Shown one piece after another: positions 48,411-57,092 of a DNA stretch of 64,000 bases. The position numbers and the translations under genes were made by a program. Each line of letters opens with the position of its first letter. Within the stretch, counting starts at the first letter, position 1. Source of the DNA: Algiphilus sp965216485 (GTDB lineage Bacteria; Pseudomonadota; Gammaproteobacteria; Nevskiales; Nevskiaceae). Where the stretch lies: positions 3,100,001 to 3,164,000 of the forward strand of contig NZ_OZ244162.1 in assembly GCF_965216485.1 (NCBI RefSeq), written 5' to 3'. The notes beneath the pieces were generated by a model. The model was not told the DNA's origin. It ran no database searches and was given only the letters and a program-made list of their open reading frames with translations.

Positions 48411-48880
48411 GCGGACTCGGGCACCGGCTGTGGCGCGTCCAGTGCGCCGGCAATCTCCGCGGCCAGCGCATCCAGCTTGCGCCGCTGCGACGCGCGCTCG
48501 CGGTACGGCAGCGCCAGCGTGGTGATGTGCCAGCCGATGCGACCCAGCGTGTAGAGATTGTCGCGCCCATAGCGCGGAATGACGTGGATATGCACATGCG
48601 GCACGGTCTGGCTGGCAGCGCGCCCGTCATTGATCAGCAGATGCTGCGCCCGACTGCCGAGTGCCTGCTGCTGCGCCAATCCGATGGCGTGTGCCAGTTC
48701 CCACAGATGTTGCCGCGTGGCTGTGCTGAGTCCTGCCAAGGTCTGCTCGGCCTGTCGGGGCACCACCAGCACATGACCGCGCGTGATCGGTCGGATATCC
48801 ATGAAGGCCACGCACTGGGCGTCGTCGTGCACGAAGCTGGCGGGCATGTCGCCGCGGATGATGGATTCGAAGATGGTCAT
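48407..48880 (-). CDS. HIT-family protein
   Basis: About 157 residues with the histidine triad HVHIHVIPR. The N-terminal MTIFESIIRGDMPASFVHDD matches HinT/Hit-type nucleotide hydrolases, which cleave phosphoramidate or dinucleoside polyphosphate bonds. A second ATG two codons upstream (48886) is possible. Confidence 0.92.
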   Translation of the reverse strand: MTIFESIIRGDMPASFVHDDAQCVAFMDIRPITRGHVLVVPRQAEQTLAGLSTATRQHLWELAHAIGLAQQQALGSRAQHLLINDGRAASQTVPHVHIHVIPRYGRDNLYTLGRIGWHITTLALPYRERASQRRKLDALAAEIAGALDAPQPVPESA

Positions 48881-48964
48881 GGACATACAGTAGCGGCAGG
48901 ATGCAATGGGGGTGATGCGAAGCTCCGTGCATACCGCGGGCAGCACAGACAGAGACGAGCAGGC

Positions 48965-49159
48965 ATGGCAGAGACGATCAACCTCAACAAGGCGAGAAAG
49001 CGCAAGGCACGCGCCGAAAAGGAGCGCCGCGCGGAAGCCAACCGCCTGCGGTACGGGCGCAGTGGCGCGCAGCGCCGGCAGGACGACAGCGAGGAAGCCA
49101 CGGCACGCCGACGGCACGAACAGCACCGCCGCGACGAGAAGCCACCCTCGTCTTCCTAG
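48965..49159 (+). CDS. DUF4169 small charged protein
   Basis: 64 residues, MAETINLNKARKRKARAEKE at the N-terminus, then AEANRLRYGRSGAQRRQD. This is the DUF4169 pattern (INLN+A+KA+A+AEKE ... NR..+GR). Very basic, probably helical; function unknown. It belongs to the same type of charged small protein as the one at 10639. Confidence 0.82.
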   Translation: MAETINLNKARKRKARAEKERRAEANRLRYGRSGAQRRQDDSEEATARRRHEQHRRDEKPPSSS

Positions 49160-49168
49160 CCGACATGC

Positions 49169-50407
49169 TCAGACCGCGACCAGCTTGAAGACAACGAGCT
49201 GGCCGAGACCCACCAGGAAGCCCAGCGCAGCCCCGACGGCAATCAGAATCCACTCGTCCTCCTGGAACGCCGGCCGCAGCATGCCCTCGAACTCATCCGA
49301 CGGCAGCGAGGCCAGGCGGCTGCTCAGCGTTTCGCCCAGGTTCATCGCTTCCTTGGCGTAGGCATCGATGGGCTCAATCAGCTCCGGCAGCCGCTGGATG
49401 GTGTAATTGGCGGCGGCCGCCTGCGCCGCTTCGAAGCGCCCACGTCCCATGGCGGCGCGCACCGCGGGCTTGGCTACGCCGAGCTGGCCATCGACCTCGT
49501 CGCGAATGAAACGCGCCACGATATTGGCGGCGTAGTCGCGTCGTGGCCCCTTCAGTACGGCTTCCGCGATGTTGGAGGGATTCACCACCTCGTCCGCGAT
49601 CAGGCGGGAGTAATCGCGCGCCACCTCGTTCTGCCGCTTGTGGAACAAACCCTGGATGGTCAAGGGGCCGAACTTCTTGGGTTGCTGAGGCCGGAAGATC
49701 ATCTTCAGCGCGAGGAAATTCGTCAGATAGCCCACGATCAGACCAAAGGCCGGCAACTGCCAGTCGGTCTTGAAGAAGACCCAGCCCACCATCTGAAAGA
49801 GGCCGAACAGGAAACCGAAGTAGAAGCCGGAATGCCCGATGAAGCGGAACTCCGCACGCCCTGTTTCGAGAAAGATGCGGTTGATCAGTGCCTTGTCCCG
49901 CATCAGGGCCTCGACGACCATCTCCTTGAGGTCGAAGACCTTGTCGATTTCCTCGACCATGCCGTCCAGGATGCGGGTCACCACGGCCTCGTTGTCCACC
50001 CGCACCCGGTTGATGGCCATCCGCTTGACCCGCTCCGGCAGCACCGCCCACAGCTCCGGGTCGTGCTCGTTCATGATGTCGTCGACCAGAGCGCGGAGAC
50101 GTTCGGGATCGGGCGGCCCCATGATCTTGGCGACTTCCGTCGGATTCAGTCGCTGGAAGATCTCCTTCTCAGTGATCAGTCGCGGCACCATGGTGTCGCA
50201 GGCGATTCGCGCCATCTTGGCGCACTTGCGCGGCACGATGCCTTGCCAGCCGAGCCACGGTTCCTTGATACCGATGAACTCGATCGGGTTGAACATCATC
50301 TTGATGGCGATGACGTTGGTGACGTAGCCGATGGCTCCCGCCACGAAGGGCATCGAGAGGTAGAACCAAAGGTTGGCCTGGAATTCCGCCCAAGCTGTCT
50401 CAAGCAT
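49169..50407 (-). CDS. DUF445 membrane protein
   Basis: 412 residues. A helix in the N-terminal region (WFYLSMPFVAGAIGYVTNVI) is followed by the conserved AIKMMFNPIEFIGIKEPWLG WQGIVPRK segment; a repeat of the pattern occurs at about 245-270 (LIVGYLTNFLALKMIFRPQQ), and the C-terminus is a hydrophobic helix. Length and motif pair match DUF445 (YheB/YjiN-like). Function unknown. The ATG at 50407 was chosen because it gives the normal N-terminus. Confidence 0.9.
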   Translation of the reverse strand: MLETAWAEFQANLWFYLSMPFVAGAIGYVTNVIAIKMMFNPIEFIGIKEPWLGWQGIVPRKCAKMARIACDTMVPRLITEKEIFQRLNPTEVAKIMGPPDPERLRALVDDIMNEHDPELWAVLPERVKRMAINRVRVDNEAVVTRILDGMVEEIDKVFDLKEMVVEALMRDKALINRIFLETGRAEFRFIGHSGFYFGFLFGLFQMVGWVFFKTDWQLPAFGLIVGYLTNFLALKMIFRPQQPKKFGPLTIQGLFHKRQNEVARDYSRLIADEVVNPSNIAEAVLKGPRRDYAANIVARFIRDEVDGQLGVAKPAVRAAMGRGRFEAAQAAAANYTIQRLPELIEPIDAYAKEAMNLGETLSSRLASLPSDEFEGMLRPAFQEDEWILIAVGAALGFLVGLGQLVVFKLVAV

Positions 50408-50546
50408 GCGGCACCCGCTTATCCCTGCGAGCGCGCAATGTAGCCGGAATCGCGGCAACTCGCTCGCACGCTCGCCGTCCTCTGTGCACGCCCCGTCCCT
50501 GGCCGGCTGCCGGCCAGGAAAGCGTCAATACCGCAAGGGAAGGCGC

Positions 50547-51122
50547 CTAGCGCGAGTCCGCATCCATCAGGCTTTGCAAACTGCGATGCAGCGTCCGCGC
50601 CTCACGGTGGCCGGCTTCGGCCGCCTGCGCGAGCCACTCCAGGGCGGCCACGCGCTGCGCATGGCTGCTGTGCTCCAGACCGGCGCCAAAGTCGGTTGCC
50701 AGCATCACGCCAAGGTTGAAGGCCCCCTGGGCATCGCCCTGCGCGGCCGCCTCGCGGAACCAGCGCGCAGCCGCTTGGTTGTCGCGCGCCACTCCAGACC
50801 CCGCCTCGTAGGCTTCGCCGAGATGGACCTGCGCGACCGGGTCGCCCGCTTCCGCGGCACGCCGATACCAGGCAGCGGCCGCCACCAGATCGCGCGCAAC
50901 ACCCTGCCCTTGAACGTACAGATTGGCGAGATTGATCATGGCATCGGTACTGCCGCGCTCGGCAGCGGCGCTCCACAGGCGCCGCGCCTCCTCATAATTG
51001 CCGGACTTGTAGGCCGCGTAGGCGCTATAGGCCTGGGTGTCCACACCGGCATGGGCAACACCGACCCAGAGACAACCGGCTGCAAGCAGACAGCGCCACC
51101 CGTTCCGATGAATCGTATGCAT
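50547..51122 (-). CDS. Sel1-repeat protein, exported
   Basis: 191 residues with an N-terminal signal peptide (about 1-26, ending AHA) and four to five Sel1/TPR-like repeats: YKSGNYEEARRLWSAAAERG, MINLANLYVQGQGVARDL, and HLGEAYEAGSGVARDN. A tail with DFGAGLEHSSH follows. Likely a periplasmic scaffold or stress-adaptor protein; no partner is evident. It is divergent from the SDR at 51269. Confidence 0.87.
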   Translation of the reverse strand: MHTIHRNGWRCLLAAGCLWVGVAHAGVDTQAYSAYAAYKSGNYEEARRLWSAAAERGSTDAMINLANLYVQGQGVARDLVAAAAWYRRAAEAGDPVAQVHLGEAYEAGSGVARDNQAAARWFREAAAQGDAQGAFNLGVMLATDFGAGLEHSSHAQRVAALEWLAQAAEAGHREARTLHRSLQSLMDADSR

Positions 51123-51268
51123 CCTGCGCTCCAGACATCGATGGAACTGCAGCCTACGGCCGCGGCTGCCAGGACTGCACGCAGGCTGCAACATGGAGGC
51201 ATCCGACCCGGAGTGCCGCTCGATTTTGCTACCGTGCTGCCTTCATCGATTGCAAGGCCGTAAAAAGC

Positions 51269-52129
51269 ATGGCTCAGATACTCATCACTGGCGGCAGCAG
51301 TGGCATCGGGCTTGAGATGGCCCGGCAATGTCTGCGCCGCGGCCACGAAGTGGCCATCACCGGCCGTGATCCCCTGAAGACAGAGGGGGCCGCGGAGGAA
51401 CTGCGGGCCAGCGTGCCCGGCGCCCAGGTTCATGCGCTCACGCTCGATCTCGGGAACTTCGCAGCCATCGACGCGTTCGCGCACACCGTAGGCGATACGC
51501 TACCCGCACTCTCCCGCGTCATCCTCAATGCCGGCAGCTTCACGCCCAAGCTGCGCACACTGGACAATGGACTGGAGGCGATGATCGGTACCATGCACTT
51601 TGGTCACTTCCGGCTGATGCAGCATCTGCTGCCCGGCATCGAGCAGCAGCCGGAAGCCCGCGTGGTGGTCACCAGTTCGGTGGCGCATTGGCTGGGCCGA
51701 CTGAACGAGGCACGCTTCTTCGATGCCGACGGTCACTTCAGCGCGGCCACGGCCTACGGTCAGGCCAAGCTCGCCAACCTGCTCTATGCGCGCACGCTGG
51801 CGCGTCGCATGCAGGACAAGCCAGTGATCGTGAACGCCTTCCATCCCGGTGCAGTGGCGACCGGTATCTGGCGTGAGCTACCGGCGGTGGCGCGCGCCTT
51901 CGTCGGACGTGCCCTGATCTCTCCGGCGCGTGGCGCCGATACCGGAAGCTGGTTGATACTGGGAGACGACAAGGCGGAACAGCGCGGCGGCTACTTCGTG
52001 CGGCGGAAGCAAGCGCTTTCCTCGCCGGCGTCACGGGACGAGGCACTGGGTGAATGGCTCTGGGAGCGCAGCGAGGCCATCGCCGGTGGTGTACAACCAA
52101 GTAGAAAGACAACACGGAAACAGGCATGA
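51269..52129 (+). CDS. short-chain dehydrogenase (retinol-dehydrogenase-like)
   Basis: 286 residues with TGGSSGIG at about 7-14, LNAG, and a catalytic YGQAK motif. It resembles the light-dependent protochlorophyllide/retinol-dehydrogenase-like SDR group, which oxidises lipid alcohols; the substrate is unknown. Its last four bases overlap the ATG of the following gene (ATGA), so the two are translationally coupled. Confidence 0.92.
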   Translation: MAQILITGGSSGIGLEMARQCLRRGHEVAITGRDPLKTEGAAEELRASVPGAQVHALTLDLGNFAAIDAFAHTVGDTLPALSRVILNAGSFTPKLRTLDNGLEAMIGTMHFGHFRLMQHLLPGIEQQPEARVVVTSSVAHWLGRLNEARFFDADGHFSAATAYGQAKLANLLYARTLARRMQDKPVIVNAFHPGAVATGIWRELPAVARAFVGRALISPARGADTGSWLILGDDKAEQRGGYFVRRKQALSSPASRDEALGEWLWERSEAIAGGVQPSRKTTRKQA

Positions 52130-52767
52130 GCACCGACGATCCCCAAGATCACCTGGATATCGAATCGATCGACGAGCCGGCCGCCGGAGAGGAAATCTCT
52201 TACCAGACCTTCGGCGAGCACTTCATCCGTTATCTGGTGACGGTGCCCCGCCTCAAGGGCGAGCTGGAGGAAGCGCTGCAAGCCACCATCGAGGGTTCGG
52301 CCGATGCCCTGCCCAATGACCTGCTGGTGGCGTCCTATCGCTTCGCACCCAATGAAATGGACATCGAGCGCCGGGTCAGCGACGAAGCCGAAGTCGGTTT
52401 CACCCTGCTGGTCGGTGGGCTGCTGACGCTGAAGCTGCGCGTGATGAGCATGACCGTGGCGCTGCCGATGGAAGTCGAGATCCGGATCGAAATCGATGTG
52501 CGCACCTTCGCGCCACTGACGATCAAGCTGGAACCGCGCAAACTCCGCAGCCGCAATGTCACCGTGGAAACCCGTCTACCCAGGGAATTGCGCCGGCTGC
52601 CGACCAAGATCCTGGACAAGGTCAACCCGCTGGTGCTCGCGGTGACGGACAATATCGTGCGTCAGGTCAACCGGCGGCTTGAAGACCCGAAACTTGCCAA
52701 GGCTGCGACCATCGATGTACTCGCCATCGCCGAGGGCTCCCTGGGTGGGGGCAAGCGCGGCGATTAG
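52126..52767 (+). CDS. conserved hypothetical protein coupled to an SDR
   Basis: 213-residue soluble beta-rich protein with no signal peptide (FTLLVGGLLTLKLRVMSMTV; EIRIEIDVRTFAPLTIKLEP). I recognise no family. Four-base overlap with the SDR gene suggests a linked role in the same lipid or hydrophobic pathway. Confidence 0.75.
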   Translation: MSTDDPQDHLDIESIDEPAAGEEISYQTFGEHFIRYLVTVPRLKGELEEALQATIEGSADALPNDLLVASYRFAPNEMDIERRVSDEAEVGFTLLVGGLLTLKLRVMSMTVALPMEVEIRIEIDVRTFAPLTIKLEPRKLRSRNVTVETRLPRELRRLPTKILDKVNPLVLAVTDNIVRQVNRRLEDPKLAKAATIDVLAIAEGSLGGGKRGD

Positions 52768-52935
52768 CGGGCGCGCAGCGATGGCAGTGTCACGCCACTC
52801 GAACGCACTGTCACGTCCATCAGCCCGCCCGCCGATCAACGGCACGCAACGCCCCGATGAGGTGCAAGGGATCACGGGGCCATTTCCCGCGTAGATTCAA
52901 CGATCTGAGCCTTGTTGTGCGACATGCGTCAGGGC

Positions 52936-52951
52936 TGGCACGTCCGATGCT
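52936..52951 (+). promoter_or_regulatory. candidate sigma54 promoter of the aldehyde dehydrogenase
   Basis: TGGCACGTCCGATGCT has GG and GC separated by ten bases and matches the TGGCAC..TTGC consensus except one base at the -12 element. It lies 45 bases before the ATG, giving a predicted leader of about 35 bases. Confidence 0.65.
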
Positions 52952-52996
52952 TTGAAGAGGGGGCGATTCCCCGTACCAAATGCAGAGGAGACATGC

Positions 52997-54517
52997 ATGA
53001 ACCAGCCGCAAGCAGTAACGACACCCGCCAAGACGCCCTTTCGCGACCGCTATGACAACTTCATCGGCGGCCAATGGGTCCCGCCCGCTTCGGGCCAGTA
53101 CTTTGACAATCACTCGCCGCTGACCGGCGGCAAGATTTGCGAAATCGCGCGCTCCAACGCCGATGACGTGGAAAAGGCCCTGGATGCCGCCCACGCCGCC
53201 AAGGCCGGCTGGGCCAACACCAGCCCGGCCGAGCGCGCCAACATTCTCAACGCCGTTGCCCAGCGCATGGAAGAGAATCTGGAAGCGCTGGCGCAGGCCG
53301 AAACCTGGGACAACGGCAAGGCCATCCGTGAGTCCACGGCCGCCGACGTGCCGCTGGCCATCGACCACTTCCGTTACTTCGCCGGCGCCGTACGCGCGCA
53401 GGAAGGCTCGATCAGCGTTATCGACGAAAAGACCATCGCCTACCATTTTCATGAGCCGCTGGGCGTTGTCGGTCAGATCATCCCCTGGAACTTCCCGCTG
53501 CTGATGGCGGTGTGGAAGCTGGCCCCGGCCCTGGCTGCCGGCAACTGCGTGGTGATGAAGCCGGCCGAACAGACCCCGGCCAGCATCATGCACTTCATGG
53601 ACTTGATCGGTGATCTGGTCCCGCCGGGCGTGATCAATATCGTCAATGGCTTCGGCCTCGAGGCCGGCAAGCCGCTGGCGTCCAGCCCGCGTATCGCCAA
53701 GGCCGCCTTCACCGGTGAGACCACCACGGGCCGTCTGATCATGCAGTACGCCGCGCAGAACCTGATTCCGGTGACGCTGGAGCTGGGCGGCAAGTCGCCG
53801 AACGTGTTCTTCGCCGACGTCATGCGCGAAGACGACGCCTTCTTCGACAAGGCCATCGAAGGCTTCGTGCTGTTCGCCCTCAACCAAGGTGAAGTCTGCA
53901 CCTGCCCGAGCCGTGCCCTGATCCAGGAGTCCATCTACGACCGCTTCATGGAGCGTGCCCTCAAGCGCGTCGAAGCCATCAAGATGGAGAACCCGCTCTC
54001 CATGGATACGATGATGGGTGCCCAGGCCTCCAGTGAGCAGATGGAGAAGATCCTGAGCTACATCGATATCGGCAAGCAGGAAGGCGCCGAGTGCCTCATC
54101 GGTGGTGAGCGGGCCGAGCTCAGCGGCGACTACGCCAACGGCTACTACGTCAAGCCGACCGTCTTCCGCGGCCACAACAAGATGCGCATCTTCCAGGAAG
54201 AAATCTTTGGTCCGGTCGTTTCGGTCACCACCTTCAAGGACGAAGCCGAGGCCCTCGAAATCGCCAACGACACGCTCTACGGCCTTGGTGCCGGTGTCTG
54301 GTCGCGTGACGCCAACATCTGCTACCGCATGGGGCGCGGCATCCAGGCCGGCCGCGTCTGGACCAACTGCTACCACGCCTATCCGGCGCACGCCGCCTTC
54401 GGTGGCTACAAGCAGTCCGGCATCGGCCGCGAGAATCACAAGATGATGCTCGAGCACTACCAGCAGACGAAGAACATGCTTGTCAGCTATGACGAGAGCA
54501 AGCTGGGCTTCTTCTAA
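52997..54517 (+). CDS. exaC: ExaC-type NAD-dependent aldehyde dehydrogenase
   Basis: 506 residues of the acetaldehyde dehydrogenase group used with PQQ ethanol oxidation. The cysteine motif is NQGEVCTCPSR (C301 and C303) and the glutamate is in LELGGKSPNVFF. GAGGAGACATGC precedes the ATG. It oxidises the aldehyde produced by the periplasmic alcohol dehydrogenase to acid, in the cytoplasm. A terminator and then a DUF779 gene follow. A sigma54-type promoter sequence precedes it. Confidence 0.9.
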   Translation: MNQPQAVTTPAKTPFRDRYDNFIGGQWVPPASGQYFDNHSPLTGGKICEIARSNADDVEKALDAAHAAKAGWANTSPAERANILNAVAQRMEENLEALAQAETWDNGKAIRESTAADVPLAIDHFRYFAGAVRAQEGSISVIDEKTIAYHFHEPLGVVGQIIPWNFPLLMAVWKLAPALAAGNCVVMKPAEQTPASIMHFMDLIGDLVPPGVINIVNGFGLEAGKPLASSPRIAKAAFTGETTTGRLIMQYAAQNLIPVTLELGGKSPNVFFADVMREDDAFFDKAIEGFVLFALNQGEVCTCPSRALIQESIYDRFMERALKRVEAIKMENPLSMDTMMGAQASSEQMEKILSYIDIGKQEGAECLIGGERAELSGDYANGYYVKPTVFRGHNKMRIFQEEIFGPVVSVTTFKDEAEALEIANDTLYGLGAGVWSRDANICYRMGRGIQAGRVWTNCYHAYPAHAAFGGYKQSGIGRENHKMMLEHYQQTKNMLVSYDESKLGFF

Positions 54518-54571
54518 TCAACGGAGCACCCCCCAACGTACCGTCAATCCTGGCGGTATGCTTGAAGCTTG

Positions 54572-54600
54572 GCCCGCGCGGGACACCGCGCGGGCTTTTT
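54572..54600 (+). terminator. intrinsic terminator between aldehyde dehydrogenase and DUF779
   Basis: GCCCGCGCGG pairs with CCGCGCGGGC around GACA, followed by TTTTT. It probably reduces transcription into the DUF779 gene, setting different levels for the two proteins. Confidence 0.85.
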
Positions 54601-54626
54601 CTGCTGCTGCAAATAGGAGACAACCA

Positions 54627-55010
54627 ATGACAACGACAGCCACTTTGCCCGCGCGCGTGACGGTCACCGACGAGGCTGCTGCCTTCATCGAGCAATTGCG
54701 GCGACAGTATGGCGACATCCTGTTTCACCAATCCGGCGGCTGCTGCGATGGCTCCTCGCCAATGTGCTACATGCAGAACGACTTCATCGTGGGCGATCAG
54801 GATGTCTTCCTGGGAACCATTGCCGGGGTACCCTTCTACATCAGCAAGCCGCAGTTCGAGTACTGGAAGCATACGCAGCTGATCATCGATATTGTCCAGG
54901 GCCAGGGCGGTATGTTTTCGCTCGACAATGGCACCGGCAAGCGCTTTCTGGTGCGTTCGCGCCTGTTCTCTGACGAAGAAGCCGAGGTCCTGTTCTCGCA
55001 GGGCGCCTGA
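54627..55010 (+). CDS. DUF779 protein
   Basis: 127 residues. A Cys-rich motif HQSGGCCDGSSPMCYM lies near 36-51, followed by a beta-rich body (VPFYISKPQFEYWKHTQLII) and RFLVRSRLF. DUF779 proteins are encoded beside aldehyde dehydrogenases in many bacteria and may support the enzyme by binding metal or by a redox role; neither is proven. ATAGGAGACAACC precedes the ATG. Confidence 0.88.
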   Translation: MTTTATLPARVTVTDEAAAFIEQLRRQYGDILFHQSGGCCDGSSPMCYMQNDFIVGDQDVFLGTIAGVPFYISKPQFEYWKHTQLIIDIVQGQGGMFSLDNGTGKRFLVRSRLFSDEEAEVLFSQGA

Positions 55011-55261
55011 GCGCCTTCGTCTTCCACCTCCAGCCCCGTGTGCGGACCGCATGGCCGCCGCGCCGCTGGCAGGATGGGGCGCGCTGCACCCTGCATTGCC
55101 TCTACATCGCGCCTGCATCGCCCCTGCATCGACCGCACCTCGGGGCAGTATCCGGCCATCTACGGCGCCGCCCGACGATGAAGCCCGCAAAGCCCTTAGG
55201 CAGCGCGAATACAACGCAAGGACAATGCGCAGCCCAGCCAGACCCGAATCCAGGCGGCGGG
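55011..55261. other. intergenic between convergent genes, short degenerate repeats
   Basis: 251 bases between the DUF779 gene (+) and the metallohydrolase gene (-). The stretch around 55090-55140 holds three imperfect copies of CTGCATCG-type units. No gene or clear terminator was seen. Confidence 0.3.
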
Positions 55262-56254
55262 TCAGGGCTGCGAGGCGGTCTCCGTATTCCAGTGCAGGAC
55301 GGCGTCCCGGTAAGCCGGGTACAGGTGGTTCACTGAGCGCACATATTCATGCCGCGCAAGTGACCAGTCCGAAAAACGGTCATCAATCGGCAGCCGAAGT
55401 GCCTCACCGATACTGACGCCACGCTGGGCAGCGTCGCGAAGATGCGTCTCCAGCCATATCAGCCATTCCCGCGTCTCTTCCACTGCCTGCAAGCTTGTGG
55501 GGGCACTGCCGTGCCCCGGGACGATCTGATCGGGCCCCAACGCGAGGATAGCGTCAAGGGCGTCCCGCCAGACGGCAAGATCCGCGTGCGGCGTGGTGGG
55601 CGCGCGTCCATTGAAGACCAGATCGCCGGCAAACAGGACGCCCGTCTGCTCATCGAGAATGGCGAGATCGCTGGCAACCTCGCCGCTGTGCCCACCCCAG
55701 GCGATGAGACGTAGCCTCCGTCCCCCGATGCGCACGTCGCCCGGGACGGCATCGTGCTGGGGTACGACCGCCTGGCTGTCGCGCATCCAGTCGCCGAGCA
55801 GTCGGAACAACCCGTCCAGCAGCGCCTCCCCGTCAGCGGCCAAAGCGGCCCGGGTCTGCGGCAGCGCATAGACGGGCGCGGCTCCAAAGGACTGCGCCCC
55901 CACCACATGATCCGGATGGCGGTGCGTGATGTAGACCCGCGCAATGCCCTTGTCGCTGACTTGGGCAATGGCCGCCCGCATCTGCGTACCGTACGCCCGA
56001 GTGGGGCCGGGATCGATGACGACAGCGCCTTCATCGGTCTCGATGAATCCGGTATTCAGGATGTTGCCGCCGTTGCTCCGGTTGAAGTCGCCATCGCTGC
56101 CTTCGAAGATCCACACGCCTGGGGCAATCTGACGCGGCGAGAGCTGATAGTCGAGCGTCATTTCCCCGGCATGGGACGGCCCAGAGAAACCCCAGGCGAG
56201 CATCAGCACGGTCGCGCAGCTCAGTGCCAACCAGGCATACAAGCGGCTACACAT
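55262..56254 (-). CDS. quinoprotein-relay zinc metallohydrolase (MBL fold)
   Basis: 330 residues with a signal peptide (about 1-29, ending SHA). Metal ligands are H111, H113, D115 and H116 in HRHPDH, with H189, D211 and H248 completing the site. The family is the SoxH-related metallohydrolase 2 found in quinoprotein alcohol dehydrogenase loci (quinoprotein relay system), distinct from sulfur-oxidation SoxH. Its precise reaction is unknown. It overlaps the SoxYZ-like gene by eight bases and ends the operon. Confidence 0.88.
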   Translation of the reverse strand: MCSRLYAWLALSCATVLMLAWGFSGPSHAGEMTLDYQLSPRQIAPGVWIFEGSDGDFNRSNGGNILNTGFIETDEGAVVIDPGPTRAYGTQMRAAIAQVSDKGIARVYITHRHPDHVVGAQSFGAAPVYALPQTRAALAADGEALLDGLFRLLGDWMRDSQAVVPQHDAVPGDVRIGGRRLRLIAWGGHSGEVASDLAILDEQTGVLFAGDLVFNGRAPTTPHADLAVWRDALDAILALGPDQIVPGHGSAPTSLQAVEETREWLIWLETHLRDAAQRGVSIGEALRLPIDDRFSDWSLARHEYVRSVNHLYPAYRDAVLHWNTETASQP

Positions 56255-57044
56255 CGGAGGGCACCCGCAAGGCTATGCGGTTGGCATTGTTGTCGCGCCC
56301 GCGGATGAGAATGTCGCCCGTGCCGGGCGGCAAGCGTAGCGTGAAGTTGGGATCCTCGGACACCGATGCAAGGGTACGCAGCGTGAACAGAGTGGCGCCG
56401 CTTGCCTCCGATATCACGGTCTCGTCCAGATACAACTCCGGCAACCCCGCGACAAAGCCGGCATCCATCGGGTGCCTTACCGTGAAGCTCAGGCGACGTG
56501 CTTCGCCTTTTTCGCCGGTCCATAGACGTCCACCGGCCTGGCCAAGACGTTCGCGCCAATCCGGGCGCGCGCTGGCGATACTCGGCGCCGTGCAACCGCC
56601 ACCGGCCGCTGATACCCAGCCCCCGCCGATGTGCCAGATCCCATCCTTGTCCAGCACCGCGGCACGCACCGGCGTTGCCTGCTGCACCTTGACCTCCAGG
56701 CCAAGGGCCATGTGCCCCATGGGCGTGGCGGGCGTCAGCACCGCCGCGCTGGTGATCGGGTTCAGATCAACAAAGATCACCATGCGCTGAATGGCTTCAA
56801 AGCCTTCGGCGGAGGCAAAGACCGGTACGCGGGTGGAATCCTCGGCCACTGCCGGCACCGTCACCGACACACGGTCGTCGAAGACATAGTCCCGCCCTTC
56901 CAGGATGCGCGATTCCATCACGCTCCAGCTCGGCGACTTCAGCGGATCATCGGGCGCCGCTTGCAGCGATGGCGCGACAAGCATGGCAACCGCCGCGAGC
57001 ATTGCCCGGGCGGTTGCCATGCGGTACTGCCTTCTTGTTGTCAT
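56247..57044 (-). CDS. SoxYZ-like carrier of a quinoprotein dehydrogenase locus
   Basis: 265 residues: signal peptide to about residue 29 (ending LQA), an N-terminal SoxY-like part with a conserved Cys in GGGCTAPS near 150, and a C-terminal SoxZ-like part (about 165-265; VRHPMDAGFVAGLPELYLDE). In sulfur oxidation SoxYZ carries the substrate on a cysteine. The quinoprotein-associated version is thought to serve the alcohol dehydrogenase relay; the carried group is unknown. Confidence 0.85.
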   Translation of the reverse strand: MTTRRQYRMATARAMLAAVAMLVAPSLQAAPDDPLKSPSWSVMESRILEGRDYVFDDRVSVTVPAVAEDSTRVPVFASAEGFEAIQRMVIFVDLNPITSAAVLTPATPMGHMALGLEVKVQQATPVRAAVLDKDGIWHIGGGWVSAAGGGCTAPSIASARPDWRERLGQAGGRLWTGEKGEARRLSFTVRHPMDAGFVAGLPELYLDETVISEASGATLFTLRTLASVSEDPNFTLRLPPGTGDILIRGRDNNANRIALRVPSDV

Positions 57045-57092
57045 GGTGGGCCGTCTCCTGAGGCGCTGTCGCCCCGTGCCCTGATCGTTGAA

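Noticed and set aside
52820..54457. 545-residue open frame opposite the ExaC-type aldehyde dehydrogenase
   Set aside because: Antisense of a well-supported gene. The Val/Gly/Asp-rich composition comes from third-position GC bias.
55080..55145. Short repeats resembling a CRISPR-like or tandem array
   Set aside because: Only three degenerate units of 8-11 bases without regular spacers.
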